64,000 nucleotides of DNA from positions 620,001 through 684,000 of the forward strand of contig NZ_FNWJ01000001.1 in NCBI RefSeq assembly GCF_900108055.1, written 5' to 3'. The notes beneath the pieces were generated by a model. The model ran no database searches. It was given only the letters and a program-made list of their open reading frames with translations, and was not told the DNA's origin. Position 1 is the stretch's first letter. Each line of letters begins with the position of its first letter. This document shows, piece by piece, positions 24,574-34,166 of the stretch. Both the position numbers and the translations under genes were made by a program. The stretch comes from Thermoleophilum album (GTDB taxonomy: Bacteria; Actinomycetota; Thermoleophilia; Solirubrobacterales; Thermoleophilaceae).

Positions 24574-26247
24574 GTGTCCTCGCCCGCCCACGCAGTCGTC
24601 GCGACCGCGCGACCAACGCTCGAGCGTCTGCTCGGCCACGCGCGGACCTTGCTGCGGCCGCGAGCGGTCGCCTACGCCGAACGGTCGGGCACACAGGTCG
24701 CTACGTGGACGGCCGCAGCCGCCTTCGACGAGGTAATGCCACGGCTCGCCTCGCTGGTCGCCGGTCGTGACCGCCCCCTGTTGCTACCGCGGCTCGACGC
24801 CTGGCAAGGGTCGATCGAGGTCCATGAAGGGCTCGTGCGCGACCTCGGCAAGAGCCGCGCGCAGGCGGTTTGGGACGTCGCCGCTGGCTGCTCGCTGCTC
24901 ATCGTGCCAGTGTGCGGATCAATCGGCCAGCGCCTCGGCACGATCGTGGCGCTACGAGAGGGCGGCGAAGCCCAGTTCTCGGCCGCCGACCTACGCAACG
25001 CTCAGGTCTTGGCCGATCTCTCCGCCCTAGCGCTAGAGCGAGCCGAGCTGGTAGAGCTGGAGAGTCGTCGCGCGCACCGCGAACTGCGACTCAAGCGAGC
25101 CAGCGAAGAGATCGCCGCGAGCCTCGATCCGGAGGCCGTCGTGGAGCGCCTCGCCGAGCAGGCGCGTGCGGTAACCGGCGGAGAGTTCGCGATCGTTCTG
25201 CGGCTCGAGCCGGGTGCCACGCGCGCCACGCTCGCCGCAGCGGCCGGCATCGACCGCGCGGCAGCTCGTGCCGAGTCGCTCGACAGCGGCCTAGTCGCAG
25301 AGGTCGCTCGTTCGCGGCGCCCGTGGCTCGGCGATGCCTCCGGCTGGCGCGGCCCTGCAACCGTGTCCGTCGGCTCGCTCGCGCTCGCACCGCTCGGCAC
25401 CGGTGCGCGCGTGCGTGGCGTCGTTTGCGTCGGCCACCCCGATCCTCAAGGCCTCGATCACGAAGCGCTGGAGGCGCTGGTCGAACTGCTGCGCTTCGCC
25501 GACGTCGCGATCGCCAACGCCCTCGAGCACACGCGGGAACGGCGCATCGCCGAGGCCTTGACGCTCGGCTTCGTGCCCGCTCCCCTGCCGGCGTTGCCGG
25601 GCTACGAGCTGGGCCTGGTGTACGAGCCGGCGGCGGACGCGATTACTGGCGGCGACGTCTACGGAGCGTGGGAGTTGAACGGCGGCGCGATCGCCCTGCT
25701 GGTTGGCGATGCCGCGGGCAAGGGCGTCGAATCGGCAGCCCTTAGCGCAATGGTTCGATTCTTCGCCGAAGCCCGCTCGGCCGACGCCAGCGACCCGCTC
25801 GCAGCTTTCGCGGAGGTCAACCGCCTACTCGCACGACGGCTCCCCAACGACGTGTTCGTGACCGCCTTCTTTGCAGTCTTGCAGGGCACACAGATCGACT
25901 GGGCGTTAGCCGGTCATCTCCCACCCGTGCTGATCGAGAACGGCGAGATCAGGGAACTTGGCCCCGGCGGTTTGCCGCTCGGCATCACCGAAGAACCGCA
26001 ACTTGAGCGCGGCGCCCACGTTCTGCGACCGGGCGCGACGCTCGTCGCGTACACCGACGGCGTGGTTGAGGCCCGTCGCGAGCGTGAGCTCTTCGGGCGG
26101 GAGCGGCTTCTCGAACTGCTGCGCGAGCGCGCCCACAACGACTCCGCGCAGCAACTTGCGGAGGCAGTCCGCGAGGCCGTTCTCGCGTTCTCGAACCGCC
26201 CTCAGGACGACCTACTCGTACTGGTAGTACGCCGAAGCGCCGGCTGA
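24574..26247 (+). CDS. GAF-GAF-SpoIIE (PP2C-type) serine phosphatase
   Basis: A cytoplasmic 557-aa signalling phosphatase. Two GAF-like sensor regions (about 1-150 and 175-330) precede the SpoIIE/RsbU domain (about 340-555). Metal-binding signatures are ITGGDVYGAW, VGDAAGKGVESA, YTDGVVEAR and QDDLLVLVVR. The canonical GGDxYD reads GGDVYG, so one Asp of that motif is missing, while the other acids remain. Relatives dephosphorylate anti-anti-sigma factors in partner-switching pathways. No STAS or HPK-like anti-sigma gene is nearby, so the partner is encoded elsewhere. Confidence 0.9.
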   Translation: MSSPAHAVVATARPTLERLLGHARTLLRPRAVAYAERSGTQVATWTAAAAFDEVMPRLASLVAGRDRPLLLPRLDAWQGSIEVHEGLVRDLGKSRAQAVWDVAAGCSLLIVPVCGSIGQRLGTIVALREGGEAQFSAADLRNAQVLADLSALALERAELVELESRRAHRELRLKRASEEIAASLDPEAVVERLAEQARAVTGGEFAIVLRLEPGATRATLAAAAGIDRAAARAESLDSGLVAEVARSRRPWLGDASGWRGPATVSVGSLALAPLGTGARVRGVVCVGHPDPQGLDHEALEALVELLRFADVAIANALEHTRERRIAEALTLGFVPAPLPALPGYELGLVYEPAADAITGGDVYGAWELNGGAIALLVGDAAGKGVESAALSAMVRFFAEARSADASDPLAAFAEVNRLLARRLPNDVFVTAFFAVLQGTQIDWALAGHLPPVLIENGEIRELGPGGLPLGITEEPQLERGAHVLRPGATLVAYTDGVVEARRERELFGRERLLELLRERAHNDSAQQLAEAVREAVLAFSNRPQDDLLVLVVRRSAG

Positions 26248-26322
26248 GAGCGTCGCTGCCCGTCGCGGTCATAAGGCAAGCACGAACCCCTCAAGCGCCG
26301 GGGCGCGCTTGAATGCCAAGCG

Positions 26323-27408
26323 GTGAGCGAGAGCGAGCGGCCCGCACAGCCCGCCTACGCCCGCGCCGGGGTCGACCAGGCGCGTGCCCATGCTGGCGTG
26401 GCCGCGATTGTGAGCGAACTAGCGCGCGCACAAGGCGCTGTGCGCTCGCTAGTACCGGACGGGCACTACGCGGCAGTCATCGACGCTGGCATCGGCCGCG
26501 CGCTGGCGCTTGCCACGGACGGCGTCGGCTCGAAGCTGGTAGTCGCCGAGCGGCTCGGTCGCTTCGACACGGTGGGCGTCGACTGCGTCGCGATGAACGT
26601 CAACGACGTCGTCTGCGTGGGCGCGAAGCCGCTCGCCTTCCTCGACTACGTGGCAGTCGAGGAGCCCGACCAGGCGATGCTCGCGGCAATCGGCAAGGGC
26701 TTGGCCGAGGGTGCGCGCCGGGCTGGCGTAGTGGTGCCGGGAGGTGAGTTGGCGGTCGTCCCGGATCTGCTTCGAGGCCACCCCTCGCCGCGTGGCTTCG
26801 ACCTGGTCGGCTTTTGCCTCGGTATCGCCGAGCCGAAGGCGCTCGTCACGGGCGAGCGCATACAACCGGGCGACGTCATCATCGGCCTGCCTTCGAGCGG
26901 TGTCCACGCCAACGGCCTGACGCTGGCGCGCGCCGCGCTTCCGGACCTCGAAGAGCGGCCACCGGAACTCCAGGGGCGGTCGGTCGGCGAGGAGCTGCTC
27001 GAACCCACGGAGATCTACGTGCCCTGCATCCTCGATCTGCTGGCGAGCGGCGTCGCCGTGCATGGTCTTGCGCACATCACCGGCGACGGCCTGCTCAACC
27101 TCCTGCGCCTCGGCCGCGCGGTCGGTTATCGGGTCGAGGAACCACTACCAACGCCGCCGATCTTCCATCTGATCCAGCACCGGGGCGAGGTCTCCGAGGC
27201 CGAGATGTGGGAGGTCTTCAACATGGGTTGTGGCTTTTGCTGCATCGTCGGGGAGGACGCCAGCGAGGCCGCGCTGTCAGTGGTGCGCGATCACTATCCA
27301 GCCGCTGCGGTGATCGGCACCGTGAGCGATCGCGCCGGCGTGGTCGAGCTGCCGGCGCAGGCGCTCGTGGGACGACGGGGCGAGGGTTTCAAGAAACTCC
27401 CGACTTGA
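26323..27408 (+). CDS. purM: Phosphoribosylformylglycinamidine cyclo-ligase (AIR synthetase)
   Basis: PurM, fifth step of purine synthesis: ATP-dependent ring closure of FGAM to AIR in the cytosol. The 361-aa protein has the usual length. Recognisable blocks are YARAGVDQARAHAGV, LALATDGVGSKL, VGVDCVAMNVNDVVCVGAKP with FLDYVAVE, GGELAVVPD, GDVIIGLPSSGVHANG, and HITGDGLLNLLRL with the FNMGCGF segment near the C-terminus. GTG start. No other pur gene is adjacent; it stands between an unrelated phosphatase and a convergent DsbA-like gene. Confidence 0.96.
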   Translation: MSESERPAQPAYARAGVDQARAHAGVAAIVSELARAQGAVRSLVPDGHYAAVIDAGIGRALALATDGVGSKLVVAERLGRFDTVGVDCVAMNVNDVVCVGAKPLAFLDYVAVEEPDQAMLAAIGKGLAEGARRAGVVVPGGELAVVPDLLRGHPSPRGFDLVGFCLGIAEPKALVTGERIQPGDVIIGLPSSGVHANGLTLARAALPDLEERPPELQGRSVGEELLEPTEIYVPCILDLLASGVAVHGLAHITGDGLLNLLRLGRAVGYRVEEPLPTPPIFHLIQHRGEVSEAEMWEVFNMGCGFCCIVGEDASEAALSVVRDHYPAAAVIGTVSDRAGVVELPAQALVGRRGEGFKKLPT

Positions 27409-27452
27409 GCACCGGCGGCACCCCCGCCAGCCACCGCAGCCGAGCGGTTCGC

Positions 27453-28259
27453 TCAAGCAGCACGGAACAGGAAGCCGCCGCCCGTCACCGCGACCGGCTG
27501 GGCGCGCCAGGCGAGCACCTCGGCCCAAAGCTCAGCATGCGCGCGTGGAAGCGGCAGATCGAGACAGCTCGCAAGCTCGCTGGCCGTCAGCGACCGGAAG
27601 CGTCGGAGCAGGGACGCCGGCGACTCGTCGATGCGCCCTGCGGTGACGCCGCCTTGCGCGAGCACAGCTTCCACGGCGCTCATAGAGGCGCTCGCCACGA
27701 CCTTGCGATCGCCGAAATCGAACTCGAAGAGCGGCGTGAGATGTTCGCTACCGGCCCTCGCTTGGGCCGCCCGACCCTCCTCGATCGCTGCGCCGAAGCG
27801 TTCGAGGGTCGCGTTCGACTCGAGCGCTCGCGCGAACCGCTCGCGCTCGTAGCCGACCGCCGCGGCCAACTCACAGAGGGCGGCCACGCCGTCGACGCGC
27901 TGCTGCTCGCACAGCGCTGCCTCGCGCAGGCGCCGTAGCAGCCAAGGGACGCGCGCGCTATCCAGCTCGACCGCGGCGTGCACAGCTAGGCAAGCGGGAT
28001 GGCTCGAGCGGATCGGCTCGCGACCGATCCACACCCGCGGATCGACCGGCATACCGGGGGTCTTCGCCGCCTCCAGGAGGTCGCGCGCACGCTCGAGTGC
28101 GGCGCTCGCGTCCCTCGGTGGGTCACGAAACAGCCCAACCGCCACCGGCTCGATCGCGAGCGAACCCGCGTACCTGACCTCGAGCAGGCGTAGCATGGGC
28201 TCCAGCGCCCACGAGCGCGGACACAGCGGATCGGTGAAGTAGCGGGCACGCACGGCCAT
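27453..28259 (-). CDS. DsbA-family thioredoxin-fold protein with CPxS motif
   Basis: A 268-aa cytoplasmic protein of the DsbA/FrnE-like superfamily. The N-terminus MAVRARYFTDPLCPRSWALEP aligns with the DPLCPWCW-type active site, but the second Cys is Ser (CPRS), so it cannot cycle an intramolecular disulfide. Helical insertion follows, and FGDRKVVASASMSAVEAVL sits near the place of the cis-Pro loop. SpxH/YjbH-like adaptors and glutathione-S-transferase-kappa-like enzymes share this overall form; I cannot choose. The ATG at 28259 is preferred over upstream in-frame starts, which would run into the divergent kinase gene only 25 bases away. Confidence 0.75.
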   Translation of the reverse strand: MAVRARYFTDPLCPRSWALEPMLRLLEVRYAGSLAIEPVAVGLFRDPPRDASAALERARDLLEAAKTPGMPVDPRVWIGREPIRSSHPACLAVHAAVELDSARVPWLLRRLREAALCEQQRVDGVAALCELAAAVGYERERFARALESNATLERFGAAIEEGRAAQARAGSEHLTPLFEFDFGDRKVVASASMSAVEAVLAQGGVTAGRIDESPASLLRRFRSLTASELASCLDLPLPRAHAELWAEVLAWRAQPVAVTGGGFLFRAA

Positions 28260-28284
28260 CGGCGCACGGACCCTAGAAGAACGA

Positions 28285-29766
28285 TTGATCGGCAGTCTGC
28301 TCGCCGGCAGATACCGGCTCGACGCGCACGTCGGCCGCGGCGGCATGTGCACGGTTTGGCGCGCTCACGACCTAGCGCTCGAACGGACGGTCGCAGTCAA
28401 GCTGCTGCATACCGAGCTTTCCGGTGACGGCGCCCAGCTCGAGCGTTTCCGTCGCGAAGCGCGGGCGGTGGCACGGCTCAGCCACCCCCACATTGTCACC
28501 GTCATCGACGCCGGGGAGGAGGAGGGGCGGCCTTACATCGTTCTCGAGTACGTCGAGGGCGAGACGTTGAAAGAGCGCATCAAGCGCCACGGGCGACTGC
28601 CGGTGACGGAAGCGGTCGCCTATGCGATCGAGATCGCCCGTGCGCTGGCCTGCGCTCATGCGCAACGGTTGGTGCACCGCGACATCAAACCTCAGAACGT
28701 TTTGATCGACCGTGAGGGGCGGGCGAAAGTCACCGATTTCGGCATCGCCCGCTCACTGGAGAGCGGCCAAGAGGATCTGACGGCCACCGGCCGCGTGCTC
28801 GGAACGACCGAGTACGTGGCTCCTGAGCAAGCGCTGGGTGAGAGCGTAACCGAGCGTTCCGACCTCTACTCGCTGGGCATTGTGCTGTTCGAGATGCTCA
28901 CCGGCGCCCCGCCCTTCCGCGGCCCGACCCCCGTCGCCACCGCTATGGCGCACGTGCGCGAGCCCTTGCCAGACGTGCAGAAGTTGCGGCCCGAGGTCTC
29001 GGCATCGCTCGCCGCCGTCATCGAGCGTGCCTGCGCGAAAAACCCGGAGCGGCGCCACCGCAATGCGCTCGAGCTGGCGGAGGAGCTCGAGCAGGTCTTG
29101 GCGATCGAAACCGCGCGCTCGGGCACGGCCCCTGACGAGGTTACGCAGGTGCTGCGAACGCTGCCCCGCGAAGTCGCTGAGGTCGCTCCCCGCCGTCTCC
29201 GCATGGGTCGGGCGATGCGGCGGCTGCTAGCGCTAGCAGCGCTCGCGGCAAGCGGTGTCGCGATCTGGCAGGCACTCGAGCACACGCGCCCTGGCGCCGG
29301 ACCACCGCGCGTCGAGGCCGGCCAGCTGCGGCCACTGGCGCTGCCGTCGACCGCTGCTCACGACTTCGACCCCGAAGGCGACGGAAGCGAGCACCCGGAG
29401 AGCGTCCAGTTGGCGGTCGACGGGAACCTGACGACCACCTGGGAAACCGAGACCTATCGCGGTGGGCTCACCGGGTCAGGTAAAAGCGGTGTCGGGCTCT
29501 ACATCGACACCGGCAAGCCGCAGCGGGTAAGGCGGCTCGACCTAGTGACCAGCACCCCGGGGCTCCACGCCGGCGTCTACGGGGCGAACTCGCCGGCCGG
29601 CGACATCTCCGGCTGGCGGCAACTGGTGCCACCGCGCGCGCTCGCCCAGAACGCCCACCTGCCGCTACCGACCGGTACGCCACCGTTCCGCTACTACCTG
29701 CTCTGGATTACCGAGCTGCCGAGCGGCGGCCGAGCCGAGATTCGCGAGCTCGGGCTATCCCGTTGA
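28285..29766 (+). CDS. Ser/Thr protein kinase with extracellular discoidin-like domain
   Basis: A Hanks-type receptor kinase of 493 aa. The kinase domain spans about 8-270: Gly-rich VGRGGMCTVW, Lys in VAVKLL (39), HRDIKPQN (about 130-137), DFGIARS, and VAPEQ with the SDLYSLG segment. A single helix follows (about 312-328). The outside part (about 350-490) resembles a discoidin/F5-8C beta-sandwich, with an AVDGNLTTTWETE stretch and a late YYLLWITELP segment, so it may bind carbohydrate. The start is TTG at 28285, preceded by a good AGAAGAA Shine-Dalgarno. Such C-terminal domains occur in actinobacterial kinases but differ from PASTA sensors. The regulatory input is unknown. Confidence 0.92.
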   Translation: MIGSLLAGRYRLDAHVGRGGMCTVWRAHDLALERTVAVKLLHTELSGDGAQLERFRREARAVARLSHPHIVTVIDAGEEEGRPYIVLEYVEGETLKERIKRHGRLPVTEAVAYAIEIARALACAHAQRLVHRDIKPQNVLIDREGRAKVTDFGIARSLESGQEDLTATGRVLGTTEYVAPEQALGESVTERSDLYSLGIVLFEMLTGAPPFRGPTPVATAMAHVREPLPDVQKLRPEVSASLAAVIERACAKNPERRHRNALELAEELEQVLAIETARSGTAPDEVTQVLRTLPREVAEVAPRRLRMGRAMRRLLALAALAASGVAIWQALEHTRPGAGPPRVEAGQLRPLALPSTAAHDFDPEGDGSEHPESVQLAVDGNLTTTWETETYRGGLTGSGKSGVGLYIDTGKPQRVRRLDLVTSTPGLHAGVYGANSPAGDISGWRQLVPPRALAQNAHLPLPTGTPPFRYYLLWITELPSGGRAEIRELGLSR

Positions 29767-29872
29767 AGAGCAGTCGCGCTTGCCGCCGGCGTGCCCAGCA
29801 GAGACTTCGGACAAGCGCCGACCGCGTGACGAGCGGAGACGCCGGGACACCCGAGGCGCTGCGGCCTCAGCC

Positions 29873-30856
29873 TCAATGAGCGAGGGCGCGTTCCTGTTGG
29901 AAGCGTTCGACGGCTAGTCGCACCAGCCGGTCGACCAGCTCCGGGTAGGACACACCGGCCGCTTCCATCAACCGCGCGTAGACGCTCGTGGGGGTGAAAC
30001 CCGGCATCGTGTTGATCTCGTTAAGCAGCACACGGGCCTCGCCCCAGGGGTCCTCGACGAAGAAGTCGACACGCGCAAGCCCGCAGCATCCCGCTCGCTC
30101 GTAGGCGGCGCGGGCGATTGCCTGCACCCGCTCGCTGACTTCGCTCGGCAATGGTGCGGGCACCACCAGCTCCATCCCGCCCGGCGTGTACTTCGCCTCG
30201 TAGTCGTAGAAACCCGCTCGCGACCTACGCACACGAATCTCGCCGCACGGCGAAACCAGAAGGCGATCGTTGCCGAGCACGCCGCACTCGATCTCGACGC
30301 CGCTGGCAGCTTGTTCGATCAGCACCAGGCGATCGTGCGCAAATGCGCGTTCCAGGGCCTCCTCGAGCGCGTCCGGTCCCTCCACCCGTGAGATCCCAAC
30401 CGAAGAGCCGAGGCGCGCCGGCTTGACGAACACAGGCCATCCGAATCCGTCCGGTAAGCGCCACTGCTCCCCCGAGCGAACACCCACGTACGCGACCTGC
30501 GGCAAACCGGCCGCCCGCATCAGCTCCTTGAAGGCGAACTTGTCCATGCACACGGCGGAGGCCAGGACGCCCGAACCGACGTAGGGAACGTCGAGCGTCT
30601 CGAGCACGCCCTGCACGGTTCCGTCCTCGCCGAACGGCCCGTGCAGCGCCGGGAACACAACGTCGCACTCCAGGAGCCCCGCCCCGGGAGTGAGGCTCAG
30701 TACCTCGCCCTCGTGTAGCCAGCGCCCCTCGGCGGTGATCTCGACCGCGAGCGCCTCGTGACCGGCAGCGATCAAGCCCTCCCGAACGGCCTCGCCGGAG
30801 CTGAGCGAGACCTCCCGCTCGCTTGAGCGACCCCCGCTCAGCACCGCGACCCTCAC
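29873..30856 (-). CDS. ddl: D-alanine--D-alanine ligase (first copy)
   Basis: ATP-grasp ligase making the D-Ala-D-Ala end of the peptidoglycan stem. 327 aa. Key segments are GGRSSEREVSL (catalytic Glu), LHGPFGEDG, VKPARLGSSVG (ATP Lys), EIECGVLG, GFYDYEAKY (the Lys-Tyr of the omega loop), ARVDFF, and NEINTMPGFTPTS. All expected catalytic residues appear intact. Its start overlaps the stop of the PASTA kinase gene by 4 bp, so it is the last gene of the kinase/RodA/PBP operon, unlike the mycobacterial order. A second ligase is encoded at 58501. Confidence 0.95.
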   Translation of the reverse strand: MRVAVLSGGRSSEREVSLSSGEAVREGLIAAGHEALAVEITAEGRWLHEGEVLSLTPGAGLLECDVVFPALHGPFGEDGTVQGVLETLDVPYVGSGVLASAVCMDKFAFKELMRAAGLPQVAYVGVRSGEQWRLPDGFGWPVFVKPARLGSSVGISRVEGPDALEEALERAFAHDRLVLIEQAASGVEIECGVLGNDRLLVSPCGEIRVRRSRAGFYDYEAKYTPGGMELVVPAPLPSEVSERVQAIARAAYERAGCCGLARVDFFVEDPWGEARVLLNEINTMPGFTPTSVYARLMEAAGVSYPELVDRLVRLAVERFQQERALAH

Positions 30857-32727
30857 GGCATCTGACCACCTTCGAGCGGCGGCGGCATCGCCCCCGCCGC
30901 AAGCTTCCCGACGAAGATCACCACTTGCGTGCCCCGCCGAACTTCGACCCCCGCTTGCGGGCTCTGTTCGAGCACCGTGTCGACGTCGTCGGGGTTGGTC
31001 ACCTCCTGCGAACGCTCAACCACCCGCAACCCGGCCTGGCTCAAGCGAGCCCGTGCTCGGTCGACGCTTTCGCCCACAACGTTCGGGACCGCCACCTGCT
31101 GTGGCCCACTGGAGACGACGATCGTCACCACCGCTCCGCGCTGTAGCTCCGAGCCCGCGGCCGGATCTTGGTCGAGCACGGTGCCCTCGCGCTCTTCCGA
31201 GGAGCGTTGCCTGACACGCACCTCGAAGCCGCGCCGCTGCAGCTCCGCCTCGGCGGCGTCCTGCGTCAAACCGACGACGTCGGGAACGCGCGCCCGGCGC
31301 GGACCGGAGCTCACAAACAGTCGTACGCGCGTCCCGCGCTCGACCAGCGTTCCTTCGCGCGGAACCGTGCGCACCGCTAGCCCCGCCGCGTAGCGATCCG
31401 AGGGGATCTCGTCGAGCATGACTTTCAGACCCGCGTCGTTGAGCTGCGCGATCGCCACGGCACGCGGCAGACCTGCGACCGACGGCACGCGGACCTCCCC
31501 CGGCCCTTCCGAAACTTCGAGAGTGACCGTCGACCCGCGTTTGACACGCACCCCGGGGTTGGGGTCCTGGTCGACGACCTCGCCCTCCGGGCGGTCCGAC
31601 CTCACGCGCACTTCCCGTGCCTGAAAGCCATCCCGCTCGAGGATCTGGCGCGCCTCGAACAGTTGCTTTCCGACTACCCGCGGCACCGCGACGCGTTCGC
31701 TGGTCAAGAGCGAGGAGAGGGCGAGCCAACCGACCACTAGCGCCAGCAACAAGACCAGTCCGCCCAATAACCAGGCGCCCCACGGCCGACGCGGGCCATC
31801 GTCGGCCGCACTCGCGGCCTGCGCTGGCGCCGGATTACCGCCGTCAGCTGCGACGGCGGCGAACGCACTGGTATGGGATCCGCTTCCGCTTCCGCTACCG
31901 AGCGTCGCCGCGATCTGCTCGAGTTCGGCAACCACCTCGGCCGCCGAGGCTGGCCGTTGCTCGGGATCCTTCTCCAGCAGTCGCCGGACCAGATCCGCCA
32001 GCCGGGGATCGACGTCGGGTCGCAGCTGCTCGAGGGGTGGTGGCGGTTCGGATATGTGCTTGAGCGCGATCGAGACGGCGCTGTCGCCCTCGAACGGCAA
32101 GCGACCGGTCAGCATCTCGAAGAGGATCACGCCGATCGAGTACAGGTCCGAGCGCGGACTCACCGGCAGGCCCTGTGCCTGTTCGGGCGAGAGATATTGG
32201 GCGGTGCCGAGAATCGAACCGGTTTCGGTGATTTCCGACGGTCCGGCGCGCGCGATCCCGAAGTCTGTGACCTTCACCGAACCTTGCTCGTCAACGATCA
32301 CGTTCTGCGACTTGAGGTCGCGGTGAATCACCCCCCGCGAGTGCGCGAAGCCGGCCGCGCGCGCGATTTGCAGCGCGATCGCCAACGCCTCGGCCTGCGG
32401 TAGCGGCCCCTTTTCGGCGATCAGCCGCTTCAGCGAGCGGCCCGGGAGGTACTCCATGGCGATGTAGTAGGTGCCGTCGTGCTCGCCGCGGTTGAAGATC
32501 GTGACGACGTTCGGATGCACCAGCGAGGCGGCCGCTTGCGCCTCGCGCCGGAAGCGCTCCACGAACTCCGCGTCCTGGGCGAAACGCCTGTGCAGAACCT
32601 TGAGTGCGACCTCGCGCCCCAGCTGGACGTCCTCGGCCCGGTAGACGTCCGCCATACCACCGACGCCGACCCGTTCGATTACTCGGTAGCGCCCGTCGAC
32701 GAGGGTGTTGTCTGCGACTTCCGTCAC
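30853..32727 (-). CDS. pknB: PASTA-domain Ser/Thr kinase PknB
   Basis: A growth-regulating receptor kinase of 624 aa. The kinase domain spans about 10-275 with RVGVGGMADVY, VALKVL, HRDLKSQN (Ser in place of the common Pro), DFGIAR, LSPEQ and SDLYSIG. One helix lies near 320-345. Four extracellular PASTA repeats (about 350-615) open with RVVGKQLFEA, SVAGLPRAVA, DVVGLTQDAA and NVVGESVDRA. PASTA repeats sense muropeptides or lipid II and localise the kinase to growth sites. It follows pbpA by 14 bases and overlaps ddl by 4 bp. The position matches pknB in the conserved actinobacterial cluster, but no pknA is present beside it. Confidence 0.96.
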   Translation of the reverse strand: MTEVADNTLVDGRYRVIERVGVGGMADVYRAEDVQLGREVALKVLHRRFAQDAEFVERFRREAQAAASLVHPNVVTIFNRGEHDGTYYIAMEYLPGRSLKRLIAEKGPLPQAEALAIALQIARAAGFAHSRGVIHRDLKSQNVIVDEQGSVKVTDFGIARAGPSEITETGSILGTAQYLSPEQAQGLPVSPRSDLYSIGVILFEMLTGRLPFEGDSAVSIALKHISEPPPPLEQLRPDVDPRLADLVRRLLEKDPEQRPASAAEVVAELEQIAATLGSGSGSGSHTSAFAAVAADGGNPAPAQAASAADDGPRRPWGAWLLGGLVLLLALVVGWLALSSLLTSERVAVPRVVGKQLFEARQILERDGFQAREVRVRSDRPEGEVVDQDPNPGVRVKRGSTVTLEVSEGPGEVRVPSVAGLPRAVAIAQLNDAGLKVMLDEIPSDRYAAGLAVRTVPREGTLVERGTRVRLFVSSGPRRARVPDVVGLTQDAAEAELQRRGFEVRVRQRSSEEREGTVLDQDPAAGSELQRGAVVTIVVSSGPQQVAVPNVVGESVDRARARLSQAGLRVVERSQEVTNPDDVDTVLEQSPQAGVEVRRGTQVVIFVGKLAAGAMPPPLEGGQMP

Positions 32728-32741
32728 CGCGTCCCTGCGCT

Positions 32742-34166
32742 CTACCTGTTCGCGAGCAAGACCTTCAAGACCTCTCGGGCGATCGGTGCCGCGACGGTGC
32801 CACCCTGCCCCTGCGTCCGTTCAACCGTCACCGCGATCGCGACACGCGGCCGTTCCACGGGAGCGAAGCCTATGAACCAGGCCTGGTTCGCCGCACCTCC
32901 CGCTACCTCGGCAGTGCCTGTCTTGCCAGCCACACGGATGCCAGCCAAGGCGGCAGCCGTACCCGAGCCTTCCTCGACCACCCGGCTCATCATCTCAGTG
33001 AGCTGGCCGGCGGTCGTCGCCGACATCACCCGCGCCTGCGGATCAGCACCGATGCGCTTGACGACGCGACCATCCGGATCGACGATCCTGTCCGTCAGAT
33101 GCGGCTTCATCAGCAAGCCGCCGTTGGCCACCGCGGCCGCGACCAGCGCCATTTGCAGAGGCGTGACCTGTAGTCGCTCCTGACCGATCGCAACGCGGCC
33201 GACGTCGAGCGGGTCGTCGGGCCCAAGCAAACGCGAGCCGGCGAAGACCCCGCTAACCGTCATCTGCTGGCGCGGATAGTCGAGCTGCGGAAGCCGGCCG
33301 AAGCCGAAGCGGTCCATGTAAGCGAACAGCGTGCGCTTACCGAGCCGCTCGCCAACTTGCGCGAACACCGTGTTCACCGAGTTGGTGAGCGCATCGGTCA
33401 AAGAGATCGGCCCAAAACTCTGGTTTCCGAAGTTCGCAAGCGGCGCTCCTCCGATGATCTGCGGAGAGTCTCCGTTGAGCACCGACTGTGGTGTGAACTC
33501 GCCGGTATCGAGCGCCGCCGCGGCGGTGACCACCTTCATCGTCGAGCCCGGGGGGTAGCGACCCTGTGTGGCGCGGTTGAGTTCCGGAGCCAGCGCCCCC
33601 CCAGTCGACCGCTTGGTACGCAAAAGGTTCGGGTCGTAGGTCGGCTCCGATGCCATCACCAGCACGGCGCCGTTGCGCGGGTCGAGCGCAACTACTGCGC
33701 CCGCCCGGCCAGCTAAGCCGGCGTAAGCCGCGCGTTGACCAGCGGGGTCGAGCGTGGTGACGACGTCGTCGGGTCGACCGGAGCGCCCCTCGATCAGCGC
33801 TAGCAGCGTGTCAACGCCCTGCCGTTTACCGGACAGCGCGTCGTTGCGGTAACGCTCGATACCGGCGCGCCCGAGCTCGATCAGCGAATACCCAACCGCG
33901 TGAGCGAACAGACCACCCAACGGATAGACGCGCTCGTAATGAGCGCGGCTGCCTCGACCCCGGCGCACGCTGCGTGCCAACACGGTGCCGTCGCGGGCGA
34001 GGATCAATCCGCGCGGATGCCGGGCTTCCTCGATTAGGGAACGCCGGTTGCTTGGCTGGTCGCGCAAGGCGCCCGCTTCGAGCACCGTCCAGCGGGTCGT
34101 AAAGACCACTAGCAACGTGAACAGCAGCGCCGTTGCCGAAAAGATCGTGGCGATCCGGGCGTTCAC
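32742..34166 (-). CDS. pbpA: Penicillin-binding protein (transpeptidase), PbpA-like
   Basis: A class B PBP cross-linking peptidoglycan. 474 aa. One N-terminal anchor (8-25) and a short dimerisation region are followed by the transpeptidase domain with SxxK as STMK (Ser near 208), SxN as SVN (near 265) and KTGT (near 412). PHLTDRIVDPDGRVV is a further family-like segment. Its length and position next to rodA match PbpA of the mycobacterial cluster. GTG or ATG starts are near 34166, overlapping the RodA stop by 4 bp. The RodA polymerase and this transpeptidase probably form one enzyme pair. Confidence 0.94.
   Translation of the reverse strand: MNARIATIFSATALLFTLLVVFTTRWTVLEAGALRDQPSNRRSLIEEARHPRGLILARDGTVLARSVRRGRGSRAHYERVYPLGGLFAHAVGYSLIELGRAGIERYRNDALSGKRQGVDTLLALIEGRSGRPDDVVTTLDPAGQRAAYAGLAGRAGAVVALDPRNGAVLVMASEPTYDPNLLRTKRSTGGALAPELNRATQGRYPPGSTMKVVTAAAALDTGEFTPQSVLNGDSPQIIGGAPLANFGNQSFGPISLTDALTNSVNTVFAQVGERLGKRTLFAYMDRFGFGRLPQLDYPRQQMTVSGVFAGSRLLGPDDPLDVGRVAIGQERLQVTPLQMALVAAAVANGGLLMKPHLTDRIVDPDGRVVKRIGADPQARVMSATTAGQLTEMMSRVVEEGSGTAAALAGIRVAGKTGTAEVAGGAANQAWFIGFAPVERPRVAIAVTVERTQGQGGTVAAPIAREVLKVLLANR

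Noticed and set aside
29853-29868. GAGGC/GCCTC hairpin as a terminator between the kinase and ddl genes
   Set aside because: The stem is only 5 bp with no T tract, and such short stems are common by chance at this GC.
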